From Blastocatellia bacterium (GTDB lineage Bacteria; Acidobacteriota; Blastocatellia; HR10; J050), in the NCBI GenBank assembly GCA_026985075.1, contig JALSQX010000062.1, forward strand, positions 1 through 38,548: a DNA stretch of 38,548 bases, read 5' to 3'. A model generated the notes under the pieces. That model was given only the letters and a program-made list of their open reading frames with translations, did not search any database and had not been told where the DNA came from. This document shows, piece after piece, positions 26,260 to 34,300 of the stretch. Within the stretch, counting starts at the first letter, position 1; each line of letters opens with the position of its first letter. Made by a program: the position numbers and the translations under genes.

Positions 26260-26671
26260 TTTCTGTTCGCTTCTTACTATTGTATCCGACCGAGGCGATG
26301 GGACTCAAGCGAGCTCATCATGCTCCCATCGATCAAAATGCTCATATCGACGCTCGACCGAAGAGAACCTTTTGCTCAGATTTGAGACCGTTAAATCCAT
26401 TCTTGGTCACGATGAAGGTTTGAGGAAGACCCCCTGTCTCTCAGTGAGTGGAAGCGAGGGTTCGGTCATCCGACTGAGTCCATAAGATGAGCTTCCTGGC
26501 CTAATGATAAGAGGTATGCTCACTCACCACTGTCTCGCCAGTGAAACGGCCGGCTCATAAGAGACCCCTTGCTAAAGTCTCCATGTCACAACGATGAGAT
26601 AAAGTCACAGCGAAAACTGTCCACGTCAATGTAAAAGGGTAAGTGCCGAAGAGTGTTATATCGCCTGGGCC
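26260..26671. other. Gene-free interval, about 410 bp
   Basis: No convincing gene on either strand. The segment AGCGAAAACTGTCCACGTC near 26610 recalls ends of IS21-family elements, but no second end or transposase piece was found. Confidence 0.35.
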
Positions 26672-26806
26672 TCAGCAATACGGCGTGAATTTCTCCTCGG
26701 CAATCGGCCGTGAGCACGCAGCCTCATGTAAAACGGGTCTCCATACGCTGACCACCGCCAAGCCGCAGCACGCCGCGGAGAGAAATATCACCGTGCGCAT
26801 GATCAT
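26672..26806 (-). CDS. Small secreted or lipoprotein-like peptide, 44 residues
   Basis: From ATG 26804-26806, with GAGGGAG 4-5 nt upstream, the frame gives a signal-like N-terminus (MIMRTVIFLSAACCGLAVVSVW) and a short tail (RPVLHEAACSRPIAEEKFTPYC). There are four cysteines in 44 residues. The ribosome site belongs to a dispersed repeat (copy B), the same arrangement as before the crotonase gene. No family was recognised. It could be a true small membrane/secreted peptide or the remains of a longer gene. Confidence 0.5.
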   Translation of the reverse strand: MIMRTVIFLSAACCGLAVVSVWRPVLHEAACSRPIAEEKFTPYC

Positions 26807-26810
26807 CACG

Positions 26811-26910
26811 TCTCCCTCGAAAATAGAAGGTGGCGCAAGCTGCCAGCTTACGCGACATGCCTCGAACATTCATTTTCATCCTTGCGGTGTGGCCCCAGGC
26901 CATGGGAGAC
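26811..26910. repeat. Dispersed intergenic repeat, copy B
   Basis: Same parts as copy A: TCTCCCTCGAAAATAG next to the start of a minus-strand gene, a hairpin (GCGCAAGCTG/CAGCTTACGC), then the core at about 26868-26906, on the minus strand CCATGGCC...CACACCGCAAGGATGAAAATG. Confidence 0.6.
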
Positions 26911-27009
26911 TCCCTAGGGACATAATTGTCAAGGACGCAGATGGACGCGGAGTCTTTCTCTTCCTTCTGTGATGATTCATGTCATCGTGAATCAAACGAC
27001 GGACCACGG

Positions 27010-27060
27010 ACACTCCATGTTCATCCTCGCAGTGTGGTGCTTGCGCCATGGATTAATGTC
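27010..27060. repeat. Dispersed intergenic repeat, copy C (core only)
   Basis: On the minus strand CCATGGCGCAAGCACCACAC then TGCGAGGATGAACATGG, matching the core of copies A, B and D. The hairpin part is missing. It forms the 3' end of the Lgt-like gene. Confidence 0.5.
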
Positions 27061-27365
27061 CCCATCCTTACAAGCAGCATATACCAGAGAGCGAGGAGTA
27101 TGCCGAGAGTCAATCCATAATAGACGCCACCGCCGACACAAAGGACATGTGAGAGATCCCGCACCCGGAGAAACAGATAGAACTTTGGTGAAGCGACTCC
27201 CACCAGCAGTGTAAAAAGGCCGAAATGCATGGGGATGTCTCTCCGAATATCCGCGCGCTCGGTCAGGGAGACGCCAAGCCAGAGAGCCGCCACAAAAACC
27301 AGCAGCCGCAACACCTCATACGTGGGAATGACCATGCCACTGTATTCGACCACATGTAGCAACAT
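27021..27365 (-). CDS. Truncated prolipoprotein diacylglyceryl transferase-like membrane protein
   Basis: A 114-residue protein with three to four membrane segments. The pattern fits the N-terminal half of Lgt: IPTYEVLRLLVFVAALWLGV, HFGLFTLLVGVASPKFYLFL and the GGGVYYGLTLGILLALWYML segment. Full Lgt is about 260-290 residues, and the parts with its essential His and Arg residues are missing. The last 12 codons are encoded by dispersed repeat copy C, so insertion of that repeat probably cut the gene. An enzyme function is therefore unlikely. It could still be a small membrane protein. Confidence 0.55.
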   Translation of the reverse strand: MLLHVVEYSGMVIPTYEVLRLLVFVAALWLGVSLTERADIRRDIPMHFGLFTLLVGVASPKFYLFLRVRDLSHVLCVGGGVYYGLTLGILLALWYMLLVRMGTLIHGASTTLRG

Positions 27366-27711
27366 TCAGCGTCTCCCGTCCTCCTTGTTTTTGCCTCGCC
27401 CACTCTTTTTCACGACGCCACCTGTCTCCCAATATCAGCTTCCGCGATTCCACTATAGGCCAGTCGGAAGGCGTTCACAACTACATGAAGATGTGGGGCG
27501 GAACAAAAAATTGACGGATTGAGGCTGCTTCCCATGCATGAATATGCAGAGTCCGTGGTCAGGGGGCGGTGATCGGTGAGCTGCGGGCAGGAGCCAGGGG
27601 ATGGGCTGAGCCGTGACGACGGTGGGGAGTGGGGTCGGGCGGATGCGAGCTTGGATGGGTTCATCGCCATCCGTTTCCCTCTCCCCTCACAAGCTGCGCT
27701 TCTTCAAACCG
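27366..27711. other. Gene-free interval, about 345 bp
   Basis: Open frames here read as non-coding composition. A piece with RLAYSGIAEADIG on the minus strand near 27430 could be a leftover of a coding sequence, but it has no start and no recognisable family. Confidence 0.35.
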
Positions 27712-27740
27712 TTGCATAATTCCTACGAACTACTTATAAT
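27712..27740 (+). promoter_or_regulatory. Promoter of the vapBC pair
   Basis: TTGCAT (27712-27717), 17 bp, then a perfect TATAAT (27735-27740), 20 bp before the antitoxin start. AGGAGGG at 27749-27755 is its ribosome site. Confidence 0.75.
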
Positions 27741-27760
27741 CAAACTTCAGGAGGGAACGT

Positions 27761-28006
27761 ATGACAATAGTCAAATCGGTAAGACTGAGCAAAAAAGGAC
27801 AACTTGTGATCCCCAAGGAGATCCGTCAAGCATTGGGCGTCGAGGAGGGTGATGAGCTGCTCATGACACTTGAGGAGGGGCGAGTGATCTTGACGCGGCC
27901 GGAACAGTACGCTCGAGCCACTCGAGGGATACTCAAAGGGACGTGGGGGAAAACCCACCAAGCGGTCGCCCGCTATCTGAACAAGGAGCGTCAATCGTGG
28001 GAGTGA
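27761..28006 (+). CDS. vapB: AbrB-type (VapB) antitoxin
   Basis: An 81-residue protein with a swapped-hairpin AbrB/SpoVT DNA-binding domain (VRLSKKGQLVIPKEIRQALG, EGDELLMTLEEGRVIL) and a C-terminal tail (GILKGTWGKTHQAVARYLNK) that would wrap the toxin. It has a near-consensus promoter and a strong Shine-Dalgarno. It probably represses its own operon together with the toxin. It overlaps the toxin start by 10 bp. Confidence 0.9.
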   Translation: MTIVKSVRLSKKGQLVIPKEIRQALGVEEGDELLMTLEEGRVILTRPEQYARATRGILKGTWGKTHQAVARYLNKERQSWE

Positions 28007-28470
28007 AGCGGGCGAAGTTCGTCAAGGAACTGAACAGGTTCACCAAAGTAGGGCTCGATAGTTCTATCCTTATCTACCATTTGGAGGATATCGAACCTTA
28101 CTCAGTTCTCACTGAGATAGTCTTTACGGCCATCGCTGCTGGATCACATACGGCCATCCTCTCCACGATTTCTGTGACGGAGCTATTGGTCAAACCCTTT
28201 GCTGAGAAGCAGCGCAATCGAGTCGCTGTGTTTGAACGCTTCATCCGATCTTTGCCCCACGTGGTTCTCATACCCCCACATTACGATGTGGCCAAAGAAG
28301 CGGCTCGGTTGCGAGGTCAGTATCGCTTGCGAACACCGGATGCGCTGCTTATAGCCACAGCTCTTGGTGAGAAAGCCGAAGCCTTCATCACCAACGACGG
28401 CCAACTGCGTAAGCTGAAGGCCGAGGGGATCGCCATTGTAGTATTGGATGACTATGTCTCGATGAGATGA
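27997..28470 (+). CDS. vapC: PIN-domain (VapC) ribonuclease toxin
   Basis: A 157-residue PIN-domain protein. It has the acidic residues expected for the metal site: Asp in VGLDSSILIYHLE, Glu in SVTELLVKPF, Asp in RTPDALLIATAL and Asp in AFITNDGQLRKL. Such toxins cut tRNA or rRNA when the antitoxin is lost. GTG 27997 is chosen because AAGGAG lies 8 nt upstream; GTG 28003 would overlap the vapB stop as GTGA but is further from the ribosome site. It forms a type II toxin-antitoxin pair with vapB. Confidence 0.9.
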   Translation: MGVKRAKFVKELNRFTKVGLDSSILIYHLEDIEPYSVLTEIVFTAIAAGSHTAILSTISVTELLVKPFAEKQRNRVAVFERFIRSLPHVVLIPPHYDVAKEAARLRGQYRLRTPDALLIATALGEKAEAFITNDGQLRKLKAEGIAIVVLDDYVSMR

Positions 28471-28559
28471 TGGTCATTGGCATTCCCCTTCAGCCGGGCG
28501 CGTCGGCAAGGGCGACACAACTGGTGGCGCCAGCGCGATCATGATCTGTCCCGGTTCGC

Positions 28560-28776
28560 TCATACTCCCATGAGACTGAAAGCCTTCGGGCACGAGGTCA
28601 CCCGGTGCTGCTCTCGCACCTCGATGCGCGGGCGATAGCGATGGATGCGATAGGTCGTCTTGCCATCGACTGTGCAGATCTCGGTCCAGCGCGAGCCGTC
28701 GTCGTTCAGGACCGGCACCAGGTCCTCGGCGCCGGAGAGTGATGAAGATGTCCGACTCCTCGCTGTCCTGGTGCAT
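28560..28776 (-). pseudogene. Small frameshifted gene next to the IS relic
   Basis: Two frames join to one protein-like reading: MHQDSEESDIFITL in one frame and, after a shift near 28735-28745, SGAEDLVPVLNDDGSRWTEI then DGKTTYRIHRYRPRIEV in the next, ending at 28560. About 72 residues if joined. I do not recognise the family. The IS630-type inverted repeat ends at 28778, two bases from this start, so the insertion may have removed its promoter and ribosome site. Confidence 0.45.
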
Positions 28777-28777
28777 C

Positions 28778-30027
28778 GTTTCCATAATAACATGGCATAT
28801 CAATTAGCCTTCTCTATTTCGTCTCATTTGTAATTCCATTTAAAGACAGTGGGCATGTCATTGCATTCATCGAGATGAGCGAGAAGGCGCTTTTCGAGTT
28901 CTTCGATGGAGTCCACTCGAATCCCTATTTAAAAGACACCGGGATAGTTTACTGAAAACGTCTCGATGAGACTTAACCAGGAACCATGAGTGCGAGTGAA
29001 GATGAACTCGAAGCGATTCGGCACACTCTGGAGATAGGCCTGAGTGTCTTTGGAGGTATGCACCGAATGATGATCCAGGATCATTTTGATTTTCACCTGT
29101 TGGGGATAGAAGGCGTCTAAATGTTTGAGTGTTCGACGAATTCTTCACTCCGATGGCGATCGGCCCCTTGCCCATGCACGTGTCCGATTACCAGATCAAT
29201 GGAAGCTAACACCGAGACGGTGCCCAGACGTTTGTATTCATAATCTCTTTTGAAAGTGGGGTGTTGACCCGGTACCGGTGGCCGATCCGGACTCACAGTT
29301 TGAATCGCCTGGATACCCGATTTCTCGTCATAAGAGAGCAGGACAACGGTCTGTTCTGGCCGATCTTCAAGGGCAGCCCGTAAGAGGGCGACCTCCCGAT
29401 GAATATGCAATACCTGCACCATCTTGCTTTCAAAGTCCGGATCACGCCGCTCCACATCATAGCGAATCTGATGAGGACGAACCTCAGCCTGGCGTAAAAT
29501 TTTGGACACGGTGCTGTGAGCCGGCTTGGCCAGCTCGGGATAGCCCACCTCCTGACCATGGGTCCGCACATGCTGAGCCAGTAAGGCGGTCGTCCACCAC
29601 TCAGCCGCATACCCTAAGTCTTTAGGTTTCTGACCGGCGAGCGACCAGATCCAGGCGCGGGCGTGAGGTGAAATCCTTGCCGGTTTACCAGGCCGGGGCA
29701 GATCATCCCAAGACGCCAAGGCACCACACCTTAAGGCCCGGTCAACGGGACGTTCCTCCCGGGACCGATGGGGCTTACAGTGTCTGGTTATATTCGTGAC
29801 CGTTTCACCCGAATAATAAGCTCACCGCATCGGCGCCCGCTCCACGCGCACATGGCGTTCCTGACGAGAACGACTAATTCGTCTTCACTCTCGAAGCTCC
29901 TGCTCGGAAAGCTGAAGCCTGCTCTTTGACTGGGACGGGGCATGAGGGTTCCTCCTTCGTCTAATTTGGTGGAGTCGGAACACAATATACAAAATCTATC
30001 AGTTATATGCCATACCATCATGGAAAC
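28778..30027 (-). mobile_element. IS630-family insertion sequence relic, about 1.25 kb
   Basis: Imperfect inverted repeats bound the element: GTTTCCATAATAACATGGCA at 28778-28797 continuing to CATAT, and on the other strand from 30027 GTTTCCATGATGGTATGGCA continuing to CATAT. The four differences are all transitions. Between them lies a decayed IS630/Tc1-type transposase gene. No clean TA target duplication is visible, which fits an old copy. Confidence 0.7.
28824..29943 (-). pseudogene. IS630-family transposase, broken by several frameshifts and stops
   Basis: It starts at ATG 29941-29943 behind GAAGGAGGAA. The N-terminal HTH part (LQLSEQELRE, SRSRQERHVRVERAP, GETVTNITRHCKPH) needs a frame change and has two stops. 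A long intact middle (29117-29719) reads ASWDDLPRPGKPARISPHAR, KPKDLGYAAEWWTTALLAQH, LLSYDEKSGIQAIQ and VLASIDLVIGHVHG. After another shift comes IKMILDHHSVHTSKDTQAYL and SWLSLIETF (the DDE acidic residues), then the tail VDSIEELEKRLLAHLDECND. At least three frameshifts, so inactive. Confidence 0.8.
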
Positions 30028-30146
30028 ATTGTACTAGGACTGGAAAATGAGTTCCCTTTGTCTGACTTGAGATCACGAAATGCCGTGCCGAAACAATGGA
30101 AACTCGTGGCTAGAAAGCTCCTCACATTGAGCAATGACCAATGTCC

Positions 30147-31601
30147 TTATCGAATGTCATAGCGCAGAAAGAGTACAAGAGCGAGAACAAAGGTCAGCGC
30201 TCCGAGCAATCCCAGAACACATATATCTAAGAGAGCGTGTTGAATGCTTTGAAAGAAATTGGATGTGAGCATACGGAACTCCGGCAGGAGCTCTCGATTG
30301 AATGGAACATTTGCGTACGATATGCTCTCGATACTATTGAGTCGATAGGTGACGCCATGATAAGTGATTTGCGTCCAGCCACCACGGACATCTGCCTGGT
30401 CTCTGAACCGCCGTCGAAGTGATTGGACGATGTCCGTATATGTATTCAAAAACCGCTCTGCCGAGGAGAGAAATTGGCGATGGCGTACGACCCCCGCAGG
30501 TAATATTGTGTCGATTGCATACTGATACGTGGCGGCTGGAGAGAGGCGGCTCAACAACCGCACCATTTCCGCTTGATGCATGAGTTTCGCTGAGTAAGCA
30601 GCCAAGATCTTACCGGTGGTAATAGCAAACGTCTCAATAGCCTGTTCATGACGGGCATATGTCTCAGCTTGTAGCGCCGCCAGTCGCTTCTGCTTTTGTG
30701 TCTCAGTGAGTCCAGGCATGGTAACAATGTCCCAAATCGCCTGTCCAGAAAGGCCCGTAGCGCTGAACTTCATGCGCCTAGCTGCTTCTAATTGATTTTG
30801 TAATTCTTTGAGTGAAGGGACGGGATACCAACCCTCCACGAGCAGTCGTGCTGCACCGGGTATCACAATGACCAAGCAAACCCATACCAACAAAGAAGCC
30901 ACCAATGCTGTTGAGGCTCGTTCGAAGAACGTCGATGTCAACAATCCAATGCCGCCCATAACCAAGATGAATTGAGCCGATAAAAGAATCACCAACCCAA
31001 TTTTTATCCATCCTTCCGAGTCCAATTGAACGTGGTCATTCAGAAGAATCAACAACATCCCCAACAAGCAGGAGATGACTAACGGAACCCAAATCATGAT
31101 AATGTTCCCGATGAAGCTCCCGAGTATGACAATGGAGCGAGAGCAAGCGTTAGAGAGCATCTGTCTCAACGTCCCCGACTCCTTCTCCCCTACAACAGTG
31201 TCATAGGTGATGAGAATGGCCAAGAAACTATATACATAAGTGATAAGGAAAACCCAATCAAACGACGGCGCATCGCGTAATAGCGACTGTTCGCTCGTGT
31301 CAGTATTCTGAACATAATGTAAAATATGAGGCTCGATCTTCATAAGATTTGGAAGATCCTGTTCGCCATCGCGAATGAACATGAATAGATTGGGCGGTTT
31401 AACTATGAATGCGTGATCCAAATTCGTCCGCTCACGAGCATGGTAGCGAAGATATCGATAGCTTTCGCGCCGAACTGCTAACTCGTCGATGGATGCCCAT
31501 GTCGAGATGCCGACCAATCCTAATGATACGCTCAAAAGTAGGAAAAATCGAAGATCATAGAGTCGCTTCAGGACCTCTTTCTTGATGATAAGCCCGAGCA
31601 T
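30147..31601 (-). CDS. ABC-2-type transporter permease (second of a pair)
   Basis: A 484-residue membrane protein with an N-terminal membrane segment (LRFFLLLSVSLGLVGISTWA), a long extracytoplasmic region, the typical central block VFLITYVYSFLAILITYDTV-GEKESGTLRQMLS (the permease-ATPase coupling motif), four to five more helices, a second long loop (about 260-440) and a final helix (LLDICVLGLLGALTFVLALV). The pattern is that of ABC-2 family/DUF3526 permeases. GAGGGA precedes ATG 31601, and the stop of the first permease is 20 bp upstream, so the two are cotranscribed and probably form a heterodimer. No ATPase gene is in the window. Likely exporter part of the Cys-rich peptide locus (inference). 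Confidence 0.85.
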   Translation of the reverse strand: MLGLIIKKEVLKRLYDLRFFLLLSVSLGLVGISTWASIDELAVRRESYRYLRYHARERTNLDHAFIVKPPNLFMFIRDGEQDLPNLMKIEPHILHYVQNTDTSEQSLLRDAPSFDWVFLITYVYSFLAILITYDTVVGEKESGTLRQMLSNACSRSIVILGSFIGNIIMIWVPLVISCLLGMLLILLNDHVQLDSEGWIKIGLVILLSAQFILVMGGIGLLTSTFFERASTALVASLLVWVCLVIVIPGAARLLVEGWYPVPSLKELQNQLEAARRMKFSATGLSGQAIWDIVTMPGLTETQKQKRLAALQAETYARHEQAIETFAITTGKILAAYSAKLMHQAEMVRLLSRLSPAATYQYAIDTILPAGVVRHRQFLSSAERFLNTYTDIVQSLRRRFRDQADVRGGWTQITYHGVTYRLNSIESISYANVPFNRELLPEFRMLTSNFFQSIQHALLDICVLGLLGALTFVLALVLFLRYDIR

Positions 31602-31621
31602 GGATTTCCCTCACCTGCGAT

Positions 31622-32887
31622 TCACTCGGTCACTGGACACCTGTTGAGCGCTCGTAACGCGCCCCACCAGCAGGACAGATTAAAAATCACCAGCAAGACG
31701 ATGTCAGGGAAAATGCGGTGCAGAGATTGCGCGATACTCTCAGGCTGATACTCAGCCGCCGGGAGTCCACTAATATCTAATGGAATCGGTTCAAATCGGA
31801 CATCCCGTCCCGGATAACGTCGTAATTTTTTCTCTTGCCAACTCATCAATCGCGCGTTTAAAAGGCGTGCCTGATTAACAAACCGAATGTGAGTGCCGAT
31901 ATCCGTCTGGGCCATCACCCTCGCTGCGCGTATGTATGCAGTGGAAGGAGCAAGCATGCGGAGGCGCTCGGCTACAAGGGCCTGAGTCGATAAGCGCCTC
32001 CAGGTGTCCTCACTGCGCCGGGGCGTCCACGACTGGAAAAAGGCTTTATCTAGAATCCCATAAGTGGGAGCCAGTCGTCGGGCAAGCGTAGGAATGGAAT
32101 TGGGATACACAATCACTAACCCAACCCAAATGACGAGCAACACGGCCAAACTCGTTGCAGAGCTTCGGGCCTGCGCCGAAATCCACAAGCCGAGAAATAT
32201 CAATCCGGAAAGAAAGAAGAGCGTTAATCCCCAAATAATGACTAACCGGATGACCTCGGAAGCAGATAACGAGACGACGGGAGGAATATGTAAAATCATT
32301 AGCCACAGGAACATCATGAATACAAGGGGCAGCATCAAGCTAATAAGTACACCGCTGTATTCTCCTAATAGGAGCTGATGTCGTGACACACTGTAGGAGA
32401 GACATAGTTTCAGTAGCCCCTGTTCTCGTTCTCCACAGATCACATCATGGGTGAGGAAGATCACCAATAATGAAAAAAACAGGAGGACGAGCTGTGAGAA
32501 ATCCAAGTCTAGCAACTTCGAAAGAAACAGATTGGTTGGAGTCAACGTTAGGATTTTCTGAGTTCGTGGATCATCGGGAAAATCAACCATGAATTTTCCG
32601 CCCAATTGAGCGATATTCCCATATCGCCCACCCACACCCGACACAAGGATACTCAAAGGCGTGGGCTGGCGAAGCATCTGTAAGATCACCTGCCGATACA
32701 CTCGAGCCCGTCTGAGCTTGGCTTGATGGATCAGCCGCTGTTCATTCAGGTTATTCAACTCTCGCCGATACACCTGCTTGCCATTAATGCTGCTCAGGCC
32801 AAAAAGCAAAAACACCAGTAACACCGCGCCGAGCAAGCGGAACTCGATCATATTTAGAATCAGTCGCTTGTAGAGAAAGCGTATCAC
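31622..32887 (-). CDS. ABC-2-type transporter permease (first of a pair)
   Basis: A membrane protein of about 421 residues, built like the downstream permease: N-terminal helix (FRLLGAVLLVFLLFGLSS), a loop of about 110 residues, the block LVLLFFSLLVIFLTHDVICG followed by EREQGLLKLCLSYSVSRHQL, four further helices, a long loop and a C-terminal helix (IVLLVIFNLSCWWGALRAL). The start is uncertain: TTG 32902, GTG 32887 and ATG 32851 are in frame, none with a clear Shine-Dalgarno. GTG 32887 (VIRFLYKRLILNMIEF) best matches how such permeases begin. A palindrome at 32969-32990 lies before it. Confidence 0.8.
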   Translation of the reverse strand: MIRFLYKRLILNMIEFRLLGAVLLVFLLFGLSSINGKQVYRRELNNLNEQRLIHQAKLRRARVYRQVILQMLRQPTPLSILVSGVGGRYGNIAQLGGKFMVDFPDDPRTQKILTLTPTNLFLSKLLDLDFSQLVLLFFSLLVIFLTHDVICGEREQGLLKLCLSYSVSRHQLLLGEYSGVLISLMLPLVFMMFLWLMILHIPPVVSLSASEVIRLVIIWGLTLFFLSGLIFLGLWISAQARSSATSLAVLLVIWVGLVIVYPNSIPTLARRLAPTYGILDKAFFQSWTPRRSEDTWRRLSTQALVAERLRMLAPSTAYIRAARVMAQTDIGTHIRFVNQARLLNARLMSWQEKKLRRYPGRDVRFEPIPLDISGLPAAEYQPESIAQSLHRIFPDIVLLVIFNLSCWWGALRALNRCPVTE

Positions 32888-32968
32888 TGTTGTTGTGATC
32901 AAGGAACGCTTTGTGGCATGAGTTACGAATTAGGTGCGAAGTCCGGTAGATATCAGAGCAGATCCCGA

Positions 32969-32990
32969 TCACCTGAGGTGACCGTTCACC
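32969..32990. promoter_or_regulatory. Overlapping palindromes upstream of the permease pair
   Basis: TCACCTGAGGTGA (32969-32981, perfect with one central base) overlaps GGTGACCGTTCACC (32977-32990, near-perfect). They share a GGTGA arm, so two alternative hairpins or two adjacent operator half-site pairs are possible, about 80 bp before the first permease. Confidence 0.4.
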
Positions 32991-33042
32991 ATGTCAGGAC
33001 GCGTTATCTAGTTTAATGTGACACATCAGATGGACACTCGCA

Positions 33043-33132
33043 CTACCTCCATGTAGCTCCTGTCCTCAAACAGTACCGCCACTCACCGCTTTCTCTAGCG
33101 ATTGCTAATGAAAGAGTGATCTTTCTCAGCAT
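33043..33132 (-). pseudogene. Truncated remnant of a second Cys-rich peptide gene
   Basis: It begins right behind propeller copy B with MLRKITLSLAIA, close to the start of the intact peptide (MVRKILVSLAIV). After 12 codons the match is lost, and the frame ends at TAG 33043-33045 after 29 residues (RESGEWRYCLRTGATWR). The ribosome site AGGAGG again includes the last codons of the propeller gene. No Cys-rich part remains in any frame before 32903. Confidence 0.6.
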
Positions 33133-33136
33133 GATT

Positions 33137-34258
33137 TTACCTCCTGAACGAATTAGCTACAAGAAGCCGATAACAACTCGATGTATCAGTCGCATACAGG
33201 ATTCCACCATTGCTCGTTAACGTCCACAGAGAACCGCTTTCGATCTTCTCCTGGCGGAGAAGCCCAAGTTTTTCACCAGCTCTATCAGCAACGTAAATGA
33301 TATCGGCCGCCCCAAGAAGGATTAAAATCTGACTTGTCTTCGCGTTCACAGCAATGTCATTACATATGACGGCCATTTGAATGCCATCGATATTCATGGT
33401 AGTCTCGGCCTCAAACGTTTCCATGGCCGGATCAGGCTTGAGCACCTGCCAAAATGACTTTGTGAGAATTTCAATGAGCGGCCCCTTTAAGTTCCTCTCC
33501 CAAAGGAGGTTTCCGGCCGCGTCGTATTTTTGAATGATAGGAGCGAAGAGGTACGCCACGTAGAGATTGTCCCCTTCATCTATGTCCATAACCACACGAC
33601 TGAGCGGCACCTGGTATTTCTCGTCATCAGGGTGCCCGGGATACGCATGCGATAGGCTCATGAGATCACCGAATTGCCTCAGCAATTTTCCTTCGCTTGA
33701 GTAGACGGAGATCAGGCGACCCCGTGTAGGATGATTGAGAAAGATCTCGCCGCGTGAATTCACTACCAGATCAGGAGATATAAGAGGAGAGTGAAATCCT
33801 CCTATACGATGACCTGATTGGTCGAAGATCTGGGTACGAAAATTATCCGAATCTCCTACATAAAGCCACCCATGAGGTCCGAGCACCAGTGGACCAGGAT
33901 GATTGAGATCCTCCGGCCCCTGTCCCAATTGGCCAATTTGGAATTTGAAGTTCTCAGATGGGTCGAAGACACACACTCGGTGATTATTCTTATCCACGAC
34001 ATAGTAATTCCCCCGGCGGTCGCGGCGAAGATGCTGGGGATGATCGAACTCAAATCCGTTGAAGAGTCGAACCTTCCGGTAAATATTGACTTTCGTCTCC
34101 TTTTTCTGACGCGGCTGAGCATTTGTCGATGCAGTATTTGAGAACAGGAATCCGACACTGGTCTTGGGTGGGCGTCTCTCCATCGCTATGAGAGCGAGAA
34201 GAAGAGAAACAAATGCTCCTATCCCCACTATTATCCATAACTGGCGTTTACCCTTCAT
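33137..34258 (-). CDS. Six-bladed beta-propeller protein, copy B
   Basis: A 373-residue protein with an N-terminal signal anchor (QLWIIVGIGAFVSLLLALIA) and NHL/6-bladed-propeller repeats: NYYVVDKNNHRVCVFDPSEN, QGPEDLNHPGPLVLGPHGWL, GDSDNFRTQIFDQSGHRIGG, DNLYVAYLFAPIIQKYDAAG. Whole segments are identical or nearly so to copy A (35041-36207). ATG 34256-34258 follows AAAGGAGTGAG; that ribosome site and the preceding bases are a duplicate of the 3' end of the redoxin gene. The last codons (AGG AGG TAA) are the ribosome site of the peptide remnant. It is probably a periplasmic or surface binding protein, with no enzyme motif. Confidence 0.85.
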   Translation of the reverse strand: MKGKRQLWIIVGIGAFVSLLLALIAMERRPPKTSVGFLFSNTASTNAQPRQKKETKVNIYRKVRLFNGFEFDHPQHLRRDRRGNYYVVDKNNHRVCVFDPSENFKFQIGQLGQGPEDLNHPGPLVLGPHGWLYVGDSDNFRTQIFDQSGHRIGGFHSPLISPDLVVNSRGEIFLNHPTRGRLISVYSSEGKLLRQFGDLMSLSHAYPGHPDDEKYQVPLSRVVMDIDEGDNLYVAYLFAPIIQKYDAAGNLLWERNLKGPLIEILTKSFWQVLKPDPAMETFEAETTMNIDGIQMAVICNDIAVNAKTSQILILLGAADIIYVADRAGEKLGLLRQEKIESGSLWTLTSNGGILYATDTSSCYRLLVANSFRR

Positions 34259-34300
34259 CCCACTCACTCCTTTTGAAACTCCGCCAGCCAGCGGTCTAAT
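34243..34300. repeat. 58-bp exact duplicate of the redoxin/propeller junction, second copy
   Basis: Identical to 36192-36249: the first codons of the propeller, its Shine-Dalgarno, and the last dozen codons of the redoxin gene. Beyond 34300 the similarity to the redoxin gene stops sharply. It marks the breakpoint of a cassette duplication. Confidence 0.9.

Noticed and set aside
26600-26640. Possible end of an IS21-family element (AAAACTGTCCAC)
   Set aside because: Only one short match; no partner end and no istA/istB remnants.
27410-27670. 86-codon minus-strand frame upstream of vapBC
   Set aside because: Pro/Ser-rich junk composition in its first half and no ribosome site; only a short piece near the end is protein-like.
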